Shown: in pieces, positions 34,387 to 43,932 of the stretch
Layout of the letters: every line of letters starts with the position of its first letter
Numbering within the stretch: position 1 is the first letter of the stretch
Origin: Bacillota bacterium
GTDB taxonomy: Bacteria > Bacillota > Clostridia > Christensenellales > JAEXRW01
DNA: 64,000 bases
Assembly: GCA_023454175.1 (NCBI GenBank)
Contig: JAEXRW010000009.1
Location: 62,001 to 126,000, forward strand
Direction: 5' to 3'
Program-made: the position numbers and the translations under genes
The notes under the pieces: model-generated
What the model was told of the DNA's origin: nothing
The model's database searches: none
The model's input: the letters and a program-made list of their open reading frames with translations, nothing else

Positions 34387-35139
34387 TCATTCATAGTTGA
34401 AGCGGTGCCATTCGCTGTGCTGGAAGGAGCAGCCGCAGTCCTTCGCTGCCTCCGCATAGGCCAGTTCCCTGTCACTATGCGTAACTGCGGACAAATAGGC
34501 GATCCGGCAGTCTATCTCCCGCAGGATCCTTTCCCTGCCGCTGAAAACGGGGCCGTGGGCGGGTATGAAGACCAGGTCCGCATATTCCCGCAGTGCCTCC
34601 AACGCGCCGGCCTGGCGGGCGAAAGCGTGTGCATCCGGGATGGGGAGGAGAGGCAGCCCTTCGTCCCCGAACATCAATTCATCGGCGATATGCAGGTATT
34701 TGCCGTCAATGCATGTTAACACCGTGCAGATCGAATGGCCGGGGAAAGGGATGATCTCCAGGCGGTGCCTGCCGAAGTGGAACGAATACGGCGCACCCAC
34801 CTTTACCGATGGAGCGAAGAAAGGGTGTTCCGCCTTTTCGTTCCACATATTCAGCGTTTCCTGGTACCGCGCGCTGCCGTAAACAGGCACGCGGGGGAGC
34901 ACCTTCAGCCCCTGCATGTGGTCGTCATGGAAATGGGAGACGATGACGCCTTTCAGCTCCAGCCCCTGTGCTTCAAGATCCTGCAAGGCCTGCTCCGCCT
35001 CGGACTCGTACCCGGCGTCGATGAAGAGCGCCCTGCCCCCGTCCACCAGGACTGTGATACTGTCATTGAAGTGGCAGCGGGGCAGATAGGGCGGGAATGT
35101 ATAATGGACGATGCCTTTTTCAATCAGCAGTTTGTTCAT
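34387..35139 (-). CDS. MBL-fold metallohydrolase
   Basis: The protein has 250 residues. HFHDDH (residues 69-74) is the zinc motif, with FIDAGYE, FPGHS and IPAHGP in the expected order. This is the glyoxalase II-like branch of metallo-beta-lactamase fold hydrolases. The N terminus is well conserved up to MNKLL and the -10 element lies only 7 bases upstream, so the transcript may be leaderless. Substrate unknown. Confidence 0.9.
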   Translation of the reverse strand: MNKLLIEKGIVHYTFPPYLPRCHFNDSITVLVDGGRALFIDAGYESEAEQALQDLEAQGLELKGVIVSHFHDDHMQGLKVLPRVPVYGSARYQETLNMWNEKAEHPFFAPSVKVGAPYSFHFGRHRLEIIPFPGHSICTVLTCIDGKYLHIADELMFGDEGLPLLPIPDAHAFARQAGALEALREYADLVFIPAHGPVFSGRERILREIDCRIAYLSAVTHSDRELAYAEAAKDCGCSFQHSEWHRFNYE

Positions 35140-35146
35140 GAATCAT

Positions 35147-35155
35147 ATTATAACA
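35147..35155 (-). promoter_or_regulatory. Extended -10 element directly before the MBL-fold gene
   Basis: TGTTATAAT on the minus strand ends 7 bases before the ATG at 35139. Transcription should start at or within a base or two of the start codon. Confidence 0.6.
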
Positions 35156-35262
35156 AACATGGGCAGGAGAGGAAAAACATTATTTATTCTATGGTTCAAT
35201 GTTACATATAGAAAACTTGATAATGATTAGTTATATAGGAATATGTCCAAACAGGTTAATTA

Positions 35263-35943
35263 TCAGTAGTTATATCTAAAAGTCAAATACTCCTCCTTGC
35301 CCTTTTTATGTATTTCTGTTTTGTAATCCACACCTTCATTTTTATCTTTTAATATGGAATCGATCTTTTTCTCACTGATATTATAGTGTCGTTTATTTAA
35401 AAAGCCGACACTTCTTATAGTCGGATGGTTAATAATGGGTGTCAAATCGCCATCTATTACATTGGTGTCAACAAAACGAAAATCTATCAAGTGCGGAAAC
35501 TCATTCAGAAAACTTAAATTTTCAAGATTACCACAGGTATTAAGACAAAGTACCCGAAGATTTTTTAGGCAAAATAACTCATTTGATGGAGCGAAGGTTA
35601 TCGAATGATTGATATGTAAATGCTCCAAGGTATCAGCCACCGTTGACAGTCCTGTATCGTACCGTAGCTTTGTGCAATAATACAATTCCAAGCGTTTCAA
35701 TTTATCCAAATCCCCGATTCCGCAGAAATCCTGAATGTTTGACCAGTTCAGTTCCAAGTAACGAAGACCTTTTGGAATACCCATAAAATTACCTTGCTTA
35801 TTCTGCTTGTAATGCCATAATATCAAGTACTCAATTTCAGAAGAGGTAAGCCCATTCATCTTTTCCTCTTTCAAATCAATCTGCCGATAAAGATGAGTGG
35901 GAACCTCATCAAACCAGATCGTATTATTTCTCCAAAAGTCCAT
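35263..35943 (-). CDS. Leucine-rich repeat hypothetical protein, AT-rich
   Basis: The protein has 226 residues with irregular LRR units: LRYLELNWSNIQDFCGIGDLDKLKRLELY, LEHLHINHS and LRVLCLNTCGNLENLSFL. No signal peptide. The gene starts 19 bases after the rlmH stop with GGCAGGA upstream and may be cotranscribed, yet its composition is more AT-rich than rlmH, suggesting later insertion. LRR proteins of this size occur as immunity or partner proteins. Function unknown. Confidence 0.75.
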   Translation of the reverse strand: MDFWRNNTIWFDEVPTHLYRQIDLKEEKMNGLTSSEIEYLILWHYKQNKQGNFMGIPKGLRYLELNWSNIQDFCGIGDLDKLKRLELYYCTKLRYDTGLSTVADTLEHLHINHSITFAPSNELFCLKNLRVLCLNTCGNLENLSFLNEFPHLIDFRFVDTNVIDGDLTPIINHPTIRSVGFLNKRHYNISEKKIDSILKDKNEGVDYKTEIHKKGKEEYLTFRYNY

Positions 35944-35962
35944 GATAATGATCCTGCCTCTC

Positions 35963-36448
35963 TTATTTGTGATAGGTTTCTCCGCTGATGATCTTGAAGG
36001 CGCGGTAGAGCTGCTCCATGAGGATGGGGCGCATGAGCTGGTGGGAAAAGGTCATGTCGGAAAAGGAGAGGCGCAGGTCGGCCCTGTTCAGCACCTCTTC
36101 CGAAAGGCCCAGGGAGCCGCCGATGAGGAGGCAGACGCCGCTCCTGCCCGCGAGGGCCAGCGACCGCAGGTGGTTTGCAAACGTCTCGCTGTCCATCCGC
36201 GCGCCCTTTACGTCCAGTGCGATGAGGTGGTCCTTCTCGCGGACGAGTTTCAGCAGGCGCTCCCCTTCGCGGGCCTTTACCTGCGCGGCCTGGGCGGGGC
36301 TCAGGGCCTCGGGCGCTTTTTCGTCAGGGACCTCCATCACCTCTACGCGGGCGTACCGGGAGAGGCGCTTTTCGTATTCCTTCACGGCGTCCTTCCAAAA
36401 TGCTTCCTTCAAATGGCCCACGCACAGGATGCGGATGTTCAATACCAT
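35963..36448 (-). CDS. rlmH: 23S rRNA (pseudouridine1915-N3)-methyltransferase RlmH
   Basis: The SPOUT family motifs are clear: ILCVGHLKEAFWKDAVKEYEKRL, LIALDVKGARMDSETFA, LLIGGSLGLSEEV and SFSDMTFSHQLMRPILMEQLYRAF near the end. ATG 36448 has GGCGG upstream; the longer frame is not conserved. RlmH methylates the pseudouridine at 1915 in helix 69 of the 23S rRNA. It is an origin-proximal marker in Firmicutes. Confidence 0.97.
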   Translation of the reverse strand: MVLNIRILCVGHLKEAFWKDAVKEYEKRLSRYARVEVMEVPDEKAPEALSPAQAAQVKAREGERLLKLVREKDHLIALDVKGARMDSETFANHLRSLALAGRSGVCLLIGGSLGLSEEVLNRADLRLSFSDMTFSHQLMRPILMEQLYRAFKIISGETYHK

Positions 36449-36678
36449 TCCACCGCCTTTTGCACCATTATAATGCAAACTGGACGGGATGCAAACGGGA
36501 AGCGTCTATGCTCTGGGTGGTCCATCAATCTGCGGTCCATAGGGTCGTGGGCGGGCGCTGCATGCAGCGGATACCGGGCCTTTGGGTGCAGGTCAGCTTG
36601 ATAGAACAAAAAGCTGCCGACCTGCAGCAGCGTTTTGTAACCTGATGGTATATGGATTTATAACGGGTCATGCGTTGA

Positions 36679-37728
36679 TCACAGCGTGGTGGCGGAAGGA
36701 GTGGGAGTTGGTACGGGGGAATTACCGGGTGTGGATGTTGGAACTGGGGTATTCCCGGGTGTGAATGCTGGACCGGGGGAATTCCCGGGGGTAGGCGCGG
36801 GAGAGGCGCCGGGGGGTGAGCCGGGGAGGTCCTGCACGAAGTCCTGTGTGACTTGCTGGATATACTGCTGCATGTCCAGCGTGTTCTGCTCGGTGAAATC
36901 CGGGAAGGCGATATTCAGCGTATCCCCCGTCTCCAGGATATCCACGCCGATATTCACGGTATAGGGCCCTGCGGGGATCACCCCGCCGGCGTCCTGCGCA
37001 TTGGCTGCAGCGGCCGCCTTGGCCTGGCACTCCACCCGTGCGATGCCGGCTTCCCCCAGCCAGAGGGTGAAGGTTAGGTCCTGGATGTCCACCATGGCGG
37101 CAAGGCCGCTGCCGGCGAGTGCGCTTACCAGCTTCTTTCGCTCTTCCGCGGTGGGCGTGAGCGTCACCTTGTCCAGCTGCACCTGCTTGCCGGATACCGT
37201 GCGGGTATCCTTTGAGAAATCGAATTTCACGTTTCTGAAGTCGATGCCCTTCACGGCGGACAGGAAGCCGACCATGCCCTGCGGGTCAGCGCCCGCCGCT
37301 GCGCCGCCCAGCGGGGCGATGCCCAAACCCCCGGTGAGGGCGGACGCCTCGGCGGCGCTCATACGGATGTATTTGGAGCTGCCCGCCGTGGCGGAGCCCA
37401 TCACGGACGTCCCCATGTACATGCTGCCTTCCTTGAGGTAGAGTTCAAACGGGATGTTCGTGTCGGTTTTGGCCGCCTTCAGTGAGACGGCGCCCTTCAT
37501 GGCGTAATTCTGCCCCGACTGGGACATGTCCATGTCCAGCTTCAGGGGCCCCGTGCCGCCGGGCGCGCCTTCTATGGAAACGCCGATCAGTAAATGGCAC
37601 GCCTTCGCGTTCTGCAGCGCCTTGAATGCGTTGAGCAGCCGCTGTTCGATGCTCACGCATCCAGTAAGCGAACAAACCAGTGCAAGGATCATGATGATGA
37701 CGGCAGTGCGGAAAATCTGTTTTTTCAT
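36679..37728 (-). CDS. Lipoprotein with LppX-like domain and Pro-rich repeat tail
   Basis: The signal peptide ends in LTGC. The domain (about residues 25-290) shares with its neighbour the opening SIEQRLLNAFKALQNAKA and the pattern LKLDMDMSQSGQNYAMKGAVS. This is a lipoprotein fold with a mixed sheet and a hydrophobic cavity in related LppX proteins. The last 55 residues are low complexity in Pro, Ser, Thr and Gly with the repeat TPGNSP/TPGNTPVP. It is the second gene of a paralogue pair. Confidence 0.82.
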   Translation of the reverse strand: MKKQIFRTAVIIMILALVCSLTGCVSIEQRLLNAFKALQNAKACHLLIGVSIEGAPGGTGPLKLDMDMSQSGQNYAMKGAVSLKAAKTDTNIPFELYLKEGSMYMGTSVMGSATAGSSKYIRMSAAEASALTGGLGIAPLGGAAAGADPQGMVGFLSAVKGIDFRNVKFDFSKDTRTVSGKQVQLDKVTLTPTAEERKKLVSALAGSGLAAMVDIQDLTFTLWLGEAGIARVECQAKAAAAANAQDAGGVIPAGPYTVNIGVDILETGDTLNIAFPDFTEQNTLDMQQYIQQVTQDFVQDLPGSPPGASPAPTPGNSPGPAFTPGNTPVPTSTPGNSPVPTPTPSATTL

Positions 37729-37902
37729 ATTGCCCGAACCCCTTTCGATACCGGAAATGAAGAATGAGGGAAATGTCCCCTGTAATATCCTTTATTCCCA
37801 GTTCGGGCCGGTTCCATGCCTTCACGCAACAAAAAAACACCCTTTCCCCCATGAAATATGCCGCAGGATGGAAGGTGTCATGTTTATCTCGGCAAAAGGG
37901 AA

Positions 37903-37935
37903 AGCCCCGCACATCCGGGCAGGACCTGCGGGGCT
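37903..37935 (-). terminator. Terminator between the two LppX-like lipoproteins
   Basis: AGCCCCGCA/TGCGGGGCT stem (37903-37911 with 37927-37935) followed on the minus strand by TTCCCTTTT. It separates the two paralogous lipoprotein genes. Confidence 0.75.
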
Positions 37936-37953
37936 GCACACAACGGGTTCACA

Positions 37954-38817
37954 TCATTGCTCTGTGGTATTGCTTTCATTGAAAACCGGGAACGTGATGG
38001 GCAGCGAATCCGCCGTCTTGACGATGTCCACGCCTATATTGAAATCCATGGCCATGCTGCCTGTCACGCCCGCTGCGCCCGTCTCCACTTTGGACAGGTC
38101 AATGGTGATCTTCATGGTGACTTCCTCGCGGGCGATATTGTCTCCTGCGAGGTACAGGGTGAAGGAGAAATTCTCCATGGTCAGCCCGTTCAGCAGGGAC
38201 TTGACCACATCGGCATTCTGGGTCCCCTGGCCTACATTATTGAGGGCGTCCCCGATGAGGGACTGCATCAGTTTGTTCGTCTGGTCGTCCGGAAGGGAGA
38301 CCTTCACCTTGTCTGCAGGGGTGCTTTTCCCGTCCACCGTCAGCGTCGTCTTTTCAAAGGCGAGCTTTGCCTTGGTCAGGTCCACGTCCTTGAGAAGCTT
38401 GATGATCTGGTCGGATGTATTGATGCCGCTCTGCAAATCCGTGACCTTGGTTTTAACGTATTTATCCTGGCCGGGCACCTTTGTGTAGGTATAGCCGTCC
38501 TTGACGTAGATATCCATGGCCATCTCCTGGGCAGTCCCCGCGAGGCTGGTGGAGACGGTGCCCTTCATGGCCGCATCCTCACCCGACCGGGTCATATCCA
38601 TGGACATTTTCATGGGGATGCTTTGCTTCATGCCCGCCATGTCCATGTCGACTGTGGCGTCCATCGAGAGTTTGCCCTGCATGGCCTTGGCGTCCTGCAG
38701 CTTTTTCATGCCGCTGAAAACGCGCTGCTCGATGCTGGCGCATCCGGCGAGCACGGCCACCATGGCTGCGATGAGCAAAACGCCTACGATGCCGGACAAT
38801 ATTTTCTTCGAATTCAT
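37954..38817 (-). CDS. Lipoprotein with LppX-like domain (paralogue)
   Basis: The signal peptide ends in LAGC (residue 26), then SIEQRVFSGMKKLQDAKAMQGKLSMDATVDMDM, sharing its opening and layout with its downstream neighbour but lacking the Pro-rich tail. The remainder ends with ITFPVFNESNTTEQ. It has its own consensus-like promoter and a terminator separating it from the paralogue. Such domains bind lipids in other phyla; function here is inferred only from the fold pattern. Confidence 0.82.
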   Translation of the reverse strand: MNSKKILSGIVGVLLIAAMVAVLAGCASIEQRVFSGMKKLQDAKAMQGKLSMDATVDMDMAGMKQSIPMKMSMDMTRSGEDAAMKGTVSTSLAGTAQEMAMDIYVKDGYTYTKVPGQDKYVKTKVTDLQSGINTSDQIIKLLKDVDLTKAKLAFEKTTLTVDGKSTPADKVKVSLPDDQTNKLMQSLIGDALNNVGQGTQNADVVKSLLNGLTMENFSFTLYLAGDNIAREEVTMKITIDLSKVETGAAGVTGSMAMDFNIGVDIVKTADSLPITFPVFNESNTTEQ

Positions 38818-38898
38818 GTTTCCCCTTTCCGCCTTTTATCAAAGGCAAAAAAGCAGACGATCTATCTGCAGCAGTGGAATCCCTGATGTTGTACGAAG

Positions 38899-38928
38899 AT
38901 TATAACGCAGGATATCGCAAAAAGTCAA
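38899..38928 (-). promoter_or_regulatory. Sigma-A promoter of the lipoprotein gene
   Basis: On the minus strand TTGACT (38923-38928), 18 bases, TATAAT (38899-38904), about 75 bases before the ATG at 38817. The rest of the gap to 39165 holds nothing else that I can name except ATCACGTGAT near 38990. Confidence 0.75.
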
Positions 38929-39165
38929 AGTACCAAATAAATGCAATCGGCTGTTGATGATCAGGTGTTTCGCGTATCAATCACAATTATCACGTGATGG
39001 CGTGTGGTCCATGCTGTGAGAGATGGCGGTCAGGGAGGGCGGACCTGCATGGCGCCCATGGAATATTGAAAAGTTTAAAGACGGGTCATGGACGCTTCAC
39101 GCCATGCAGGATACGGCAGACGGCAGATTAGAACGCTCCCGCAGGTCAAACGCAGGGCCGCCTGC

Positions 39166-40242
39166 TTACGGCGCCGCGTGGAACCAGTGGAAGCAGTTGC
39201 CCAGCGCCATCAGCGCTGTGGAGGCGGCCAGGATGCCGCCGGCGATCCAGAGCGGGGTATGCAGCGCACGGCTGTTTCCGAATGATGCGACGACGGGAGG
39301 CTCGATATAGGTGTATTCGAAGCCCAGTTTTTCCGCCGGAAGCATGCTTTCAATGCGGCGGCGGATGGCCGCATCCCGCCTTTCGCGCACCTTTTTCAGG
39401 ACGAAAAGCAGGCCGAAAAGCGTCGCGCCCGAGACAACCGCGATGCCCGCCCAGATGACGATATCGCGCTGCCAGGATGCGTCCTGTACTGAGACCATGG
39501 GGATGAAACGTTCAGTTACCACCGCCAGTGTGTTGTTTAAAAAGTGCATGATCACGGGCGCCCACAGCGAGCGTGTCAGCAGGAAAGCGGCGGCCAGCGC
39601 AAATCCCATGGCCATTTTGGAAGGCAGTGTCACGAGGTCCACGTGCATCAGCGCGAATAAGGCTGCGGACACCCAGGCGGTGCGCCAGGATGCGCCCATC
39701 GTACGAAAGAGCACGCCCCGAAAGACGAATTCCTCCAGGATGGCGGGGACGGAGGCCACGAGCGCCACCTCTACCAGCAGCACCAGGATATACATTGCGG
39801 TCCCGTGGACCGGGATGACGGGCTCCGGGTCGGGGGGCGGCGTTATGCCCGCCAGCTGGAACAGGGGCGTAAACACATTGATCAGCGCGATATTGGCTAT
39901 GAAAAGGATGAAGGCCGCCGCCACAGAAAGCCATCCGGCACCGGCGCCGGGGTTGGTAAAGCCGGCAAAGGAGAGCAGTTTGAACCGCCTCTTCCGAAGA
40001 TATGCCGCAAAAGGGACAAACAGCATCACTTCCAGAGACATGGCCAGCGCCAGGATCAATAGCGCCAGGGCCAGGATGCTGAGCGAATTGCGGATATCGC
40101 CCAGGTCCAGGCGCCCGATCGCCTTGGTGAGAAAGAGGACGCCGAACATCACAGCCATAAACCCTGCGACGGTGAAAAGGAATATGAGATTCAATGCCGA
40201 CCTGGAAGCGCCTTCGCGGATGGGACGCGGTTTGGCGGACAT
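39166..40242 (-). CDS. CPBP-family intramembrane metalloprotease (Abi/Rce1-like)
   Basis: ATG 40242 with AGGCAGG upstream is chosen over an extension with no conserved sequence. Of 358 residues, about eight helices; the CPBP motifs are EEFVFRG (Glu170, Glu171, Arg175), ALMHVD with a catalytic His and a later HFLNN. An extra C-terminal helix pair is followed by a cytoplasmic Arg-rich stretch (KVRERRDAAIRRR). These proteases process proteins in the membrane. The substrate is unknown. Confidence 0.88.
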   Translation of the reverse strand: MSAKPRPIREGASRSALNLIFLFTVAGFMAVMFGVLFLTKAIGRLDLGDIRNSLSILALALLILALAMSLEVMLFVPFAAYLRKRRFKLLSFAGFTNPGAGAGWLSVAAAFILFIANIALINVFTPLFQLAGITPPPDPEPVIPVHGTAMYILVLLVEVALVASVPAILEEFVFRGVLFRTMGASWRTAWVSAALFALMHVDLVTLPSKMAMGFALAAAFLLTRSLWAPVIMHFLNNTLAVVTERFIPMVSVQDASWQRDIVIWAGIAVVSGATLFGLLFVLKKVRERRDAAIRRRIESMLPAEKLGFEYTYIEPPVVASFGNSRALHTPLWIAGGILAASTALMALGNCFHWFHAAP

Positions 40243-40521
40243 AAGCTGGCCTGCCTTTCCAAATGAAGGTTGGGAAAGCTGGTGCTGGACGGTTCCCTCC
40301 ACGGGACAAAAATTATTCCGGCAGGAAAACGCCCTGCGAAAGCAAACTGGCACTATTAATGGCAATACTGGGGTTTTTTACATTATACCACCATGTCGCT
40401 TGGGAAGCGAAAGAAACCTTGCGGGCAGCGCGGTTGGACGGTTCACAGCATGGCAAATGAAAACGGGCGGTAAAAAACGAAAAGGATATGAAAACGGGCG
40501 GGAGCCTGAAGAGGGCTGTTC

Positions 40522-40992
40522 TTATGAAAGCTGGACGAAACGGCCGGGATTCTCGCGGATGCAGGATGCCACGCAGCGGACTGCCTGCTCGAGCGCCTTT
40601 TCGAACGCCCCGTCAAACCCCCGCAGCTGCGGCATGTCCTTGGATAACCCGTCGGGGCCGGCGGCATGGTAGAGCTGCTCCATCTCGGAGGTGACGCGGG
40701 CAAGGGCATCGGCCCTGAAATACAAAAGGCTCTCCTTCAGCTCCGCCCAGACGGCGGGTATGGCGATCATGTAGGAAAGTTCGCAGAACACCCCGGCAAT
40801 GCCATGGGACGAATGGCCGTAGAGGACCTGGAACATGAAAAGGGCGCGCTGGGCCTCATTCAGGCGTGAATAGACCTCCATTTTGGCATGCAGGTCCTTC
40901 CCTCGGACTTTGGCGATGACGGGCTCGATGCAGGCCCATACCAGGGATGCATCGTCCATGGATGAATATACGTTTTTTTCAATAGCCGCCAT
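40522..40992 (-). CDS. Hypothetical alpha-helical protein
   Basis: A 156-residue protein starts MAAIEKNVYSSMDDAS with AAAGGG upstream. The pattern is mostly alpha-helical with no signal peptide or membrane segment (RLNEAQRALFMFQVLYGHSS, FRADALARVTSEMEQLYHAAG). No family is recognised. It lies between walJ and the CPBP protease on the same strand. Confidence 0.65.
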   Translation of the reverse strand: MAAIEKNVYSSMDDASLVWACIEPVIAKVRGKDLHAKMEVYSRLNEAQRALFMFQVLYGHSSHGIAGVFCELSYMIAIPAVWAELKESLLYFRADALARVTSEMEQLYHAAGPDGLSKDMPQLRGFDGAFEKALEQAVRCVASCIRENPGRFVQLS

Positions 40993-41117
40993 TTCTTATC
41001 CCTTTCAGGTCGCACTGGTTGACCGCCTCTGCAGCGATAATAGCATGCTCTGTTGAAATCCCGGGATCCGTCACAGGAATGAATGATTCCCAGCTGGCCC
41101 CCGGATGATGCAGGATC

Positions 41118-41912
41118 CTATTTGATGCGGTAAAAGCTGCCGTAGCGCTCGCGGTAGGCGATGCCGAGGTTCACATCATCGGGCGAGAACCCGTCCTGCG
41201 CGAGGGCGTCCCCCACGGCATCATAGGCTACCCGCTCCTCGTTGTTTTCCTTCGAGATATGCCCCAGGACGATATTACGCACGCCCGCGCGGGCCAGCTG
41301 CACCGCGGCCTTCCCCGCGCTTTCGTTGCTGAGGTGGCCCTTGTCCGAAAGGATGCGGCGCTTCAGGTATTCCGGGTAGTGCCCCATCTCCAGCATGCCC
41401 ACATCATGGTTGGATTCCAGCAGTACGATATCCGCGCCCTTTGCGCACTCCAGCACGCTTTTGGGCGTATGGCCCAGGTCCGTCATCACGCAGGCGGTGA
41501 ATGCGCCGCCCGTAATGGCATACCCCACGGGCTCCGCCGCATCATGCGGCGTCCTGAAGGTGGAGATGCACAGGTCCTTTATGTGGAAGGCCGCGCCCGT
41601 CTGAAAGAGCTTTGTTGCGGAGGAAGGCGCGCAGACCTTTTTTTCCATCGCCGCCCAGGCCGCCGCATTGGCATACACGGGCACGCCGTACCGCCTCGAG
41701 ATCACGTTCAGGCCGCTGATGTGGTCGCTATGCTCATGGGTCACCAGCACGCCGTCCAGACTTTTCAGATCCGCGCCTACCTTTTTCAGCGCCTCGTCCA
41801 GGCGGGAGGCGGAGATGCCCGCATCGATGAGCAGGTGCGTATCATTGTATGCGATATATACGGCATTTCCGGATGAACCGCTGAACACCGGCCAGAAATG
41901 CATCTGCGCCAT
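41118..41912 (-). CDS. walJ: MBL-fold metallohydrolase WalJ/YycJ
   Basis: The protein has 264 residues and begins with FSGSSGNAVYI, followed by THEHSDH (His59, His61, Asp63, His64). CVMTDLGHTPKSVL, LLESNHDVGML and VLGHISKENNE are the YycJ signatures. The family is a nuclease-like MBL protein usually co-localised with walKR and rlmH near the origin. Here it stands alone, with a promoter (TTGTAA, 18 bases, TATAAT) 40 bases before the start. Confidence 0.92.
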   Translation of the reverse strand: MAQMHFWPVFSGSSGNAVYIAYNDTHLLIDAGISASRLDEALKKVGADLKSLDGVLVTHEHSDHISGLNVISRRYGVPVYANAAAWAAMEKKVCAPSSATKLFQTGAAFHIKDLCISTFRTPHDAAEPVGYAITGGAFTACVMTDLGHTPKSVLECAKGADIVLLESNHDVGMLEMGHYPEYLKRRILSDKGHLSNESAGKAAVQLARAGVRNIVLGHISKENNEERVAYDAVGDALAQDGFSPDDVNLGIAYRERYGSFYRIK

Positions 41913-41948
41913 AACCGTTAGCCCCTTTGGTTACTAATACTCTGATTC

Positions 41949-41978
41949 ATTATACTTGAACCATCGAATCGTTTACAA
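41949..41978 (-). promoter_or_regulatory. Sigma-A promoter of walJ
   Basis: On the minus strand TTGTAA (41973-41978), 18 bases, TATAAT (41949-41954). The remaining gap up to 42298 holds no further gene that I can support. Confidence 0.65.
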
Positions 41979-42298
41979 TACGGCCCGGCGCGCTTATACT
42001 ATGGCTGGGTAGTCCGTATCCGACAGGGGCGGCCAACCGCGTGCGGCATATACAGCATGACAATAGCCCATATTCCCAGCATACCGCGCGGGATGCAAGC
42101 GGGCAACCCCGAAGTATCTACTGGAGAATACCAGCCAAAACCCGGTATTTTTTGAATATTCAAATTCAAGACCCAATATTTTGGATGGCCTTGATGGATG
42201 ATGCAGCGCATCGTTACGGTAAGCCATGCCGTGCAGACATCTCATACGGGCATATCGAACGGCATGGATCACACCCTTGCCAAAGGAGGATGCCGCAT

Positions 42299-43138
42299 TT
42301 GCGGGAAATCGAAACGGGAAACATCACATCGGCGGTGAAAAAGCTTTGCATATCTGCATGCTGCGAACTGCCGCCCACCCTCATAGAAGCATTGGACCGT
42401 GCAAAGGATGCGGAGGAGTCGCCTGCGGGGAAAAACGTGCTGAGCCAGCTGGTGGGCAATGCGGAGAAGGCGCGGTGCCTGGGGTGCCCCTCCTGCCAGG
42501 ATACGGGGATGGCGGTGGTCTTCCTGGATATCGGCCAGGATGTGCATATCACGGGCGGGGACCTCAGCGGGGCCGTGAACGAGGGCGTCCGCCAGGGTTA
42601 CGCCGAAGGGTACATGCGAAAGTCCGTCCTGCACCCGCTCACGCGGCAAAATACGGGGGATAATACGCCCGCGGTCATTCACACCCGCATCGTGGACGGA
42701 GACCGGATCCGTATTACTGTGGCTCCAAAGGGGTTTGGCAGTGAGAACATGAGCCGTATCCGGATGCTGACGCCCGCTGCGGGGCTGGAAGGCATCTGCG
42801 ATTTCGTGGTGGATGCCGTCAAAACTGCCGCGGCAAACCCCTGTCCCCCGGTCGTGGTGGGCGTGGGCATCGGGGGTACGTTCGAAATGTGTGCGCTGCT
42901 GGCCAAACGATCATTGCTACGGGATATAGGGACGCCCAACCCGGACGCCGAATTAAACAAGATGGAAGCGGAGTTGCTCAGGCGCATCAACGCACTGGGG
43001 ATCGGGCCCATGGGGCTGGGGGGCACGGTCACGGCGCTGGCGGTGCACATCGGCCTGATGCACACGCACCTGGCGGGGCTGCCGGTAGCCGTCAATATGC
43101 AGTGTAACGCGGCCCGGCACGCTGAGATGGTATTATAG
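42299..43138 (+). CDS. fumA: Fumarate hydratase, alpha subunit (class I, iron-sulfur)
   Basis: I take TTG 42299 as start: GGAGG lies 9 bases upstream and the protein then begins MREIETGNI as the family does; the ATG immediately after the GGAGG is too close. LGCPSCQDTG (Cys63, Cys66) provides cluster ligands. VAPKGFGSENMSRI and GVGIGGTFEM with GMGPMGLGG-like GIGPMGLGGTVTAL follow. Fumarase interconverts fumarate and malate with an oxygen-sensitive [4Fe-4S] cluster. The beta subunit lies 190 bases downstream. Confidence 0.95.
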   Translation: MREIETGNITSAVKKLCISACCELPPTLIEALDRAKDAEESPAGKNVLSQLVGNAEKARCLGCPSCQDTGMAVVFLDIGQDVHITGGDLSGAVNEGVRQGYAEGYMRKSVLHPLTRQNTGDNTPAVIHTRIVDGDRIRITVAPKGFGSENMSRIRMLTPAAGLEGICDFVVDAVKTAAANPCPPVVVGVGIGGTFEMCALLAKRSLLRDIGTPNPDAELNKMEAELLRRINALGIGPMGLGGTVTALAVHIGLMHTHLAGLPVAVNMQCNAARHAEMVL

Positions 43139-43325
43139 ACCAGATGAACAGGGACGGTACTCCCGGGAGATCAGCGCGAGCGGTATCACCTCCCTCTTTA
43201 GGTGCTGTCGGTTTCATACTGCGGGTTAAAATCCAGGGTTGAATACTCTCAAAGTGTGCTGTAGGGCATTGTATCATAGTATGAACCATGAGTTTAAATA
43301 TGGATGGGATAGAACAGGTACTGCA

Positions 43326-43892
43326 ATGAGCGATGAAAAGATCATAAAGCTGAATACGCCATTGGACAAGGCGCTCCTGGCCACATTGAAGGCCGGGGAC
43401 GCGGTGCTACTTTCAGGCACGGTGTACTCGGCGCGGGATGCCGCGCATAAGAAGTTGATCGCGATGCTGAAAAAAGGCGAGCCGCTCCCCTTCCCCATCG
43501 TAGGCCAGGCCATCTACCACATGGGGCCGTGCCCCGCAAGACCGGGAAGCGTTATAGGGCCATGCGGACCCACCACCAGCGGACGGATGGACCGGTACAC
43601 CCCGGCGCTGCTGGAGCAGGGCCTGTGCGCCATCCTCGGCAAGGGCATCCTTTCACCGGGGACGGCGGAGGCGCTGGTGCGGCATGGGGCCGTCTACTTC
43701 GCGGCGACGGGAGGCGCGGGGACGCTCTATATGTCCTGCGTGAGATCAGCCAGGACCGCGGCATTCCCCGAGCTGGGGCCGGAAGCCGTGCTGGAGCTGC
43801 AGATCGAGGATTTCCCGCTCATTGTGGCGGTGGATACGCACGGGGAAGACCTTTTCCGCACGGGACCGGAAAAATACCGGAAGCAATATTGA
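43326..43892 (+). CDS. fumB: Fumarate hydratase, beta subunit
   Basis: Starting at ATG 43326 (weak ribosome binding site AGGTA) gives 188 residues. Marker segments are LSGTVYSARDAAHKKL, GPCPARPGSVIGPCGPTTSGRMDRY and FAATGGAGTLYMSCVRS. These supply the substrate-binding His/Lys and the ATGGAGALY-like loop of the beta subunit. It completes class I fumarase with the gene at 42299. The following CDGSH gene starts 40 bases downstream. Confidence 0.93.
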   Translation: MSDEKIIKLNTPLDKALLATLKAGDAVLLSGTVYSARDAAHKKLIAMLKKGEPLPFPIVGQAIYHMGPCPARPGSVIGPCGPTTSGRMDRYTPALLEQGLCAILGKGILSPGTAEALVRHGAVYFAATGGAGTLYMSCVRSARTAAFPELGPEAVLELQIEDFPLIVAVDTHGEDLFRTGPEKYRKQY

Positions 43893-43932
43893 CGCCATAC
43901 AGGCATACACCATCTATGGGGGCGAAATACCT

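Noticed and set aside
38985..38995. parS-like site (ATCACGTGAT)
   Set aside because: Only the inner 10 bases match; the outer bases of the 16-bp parS site are absent.
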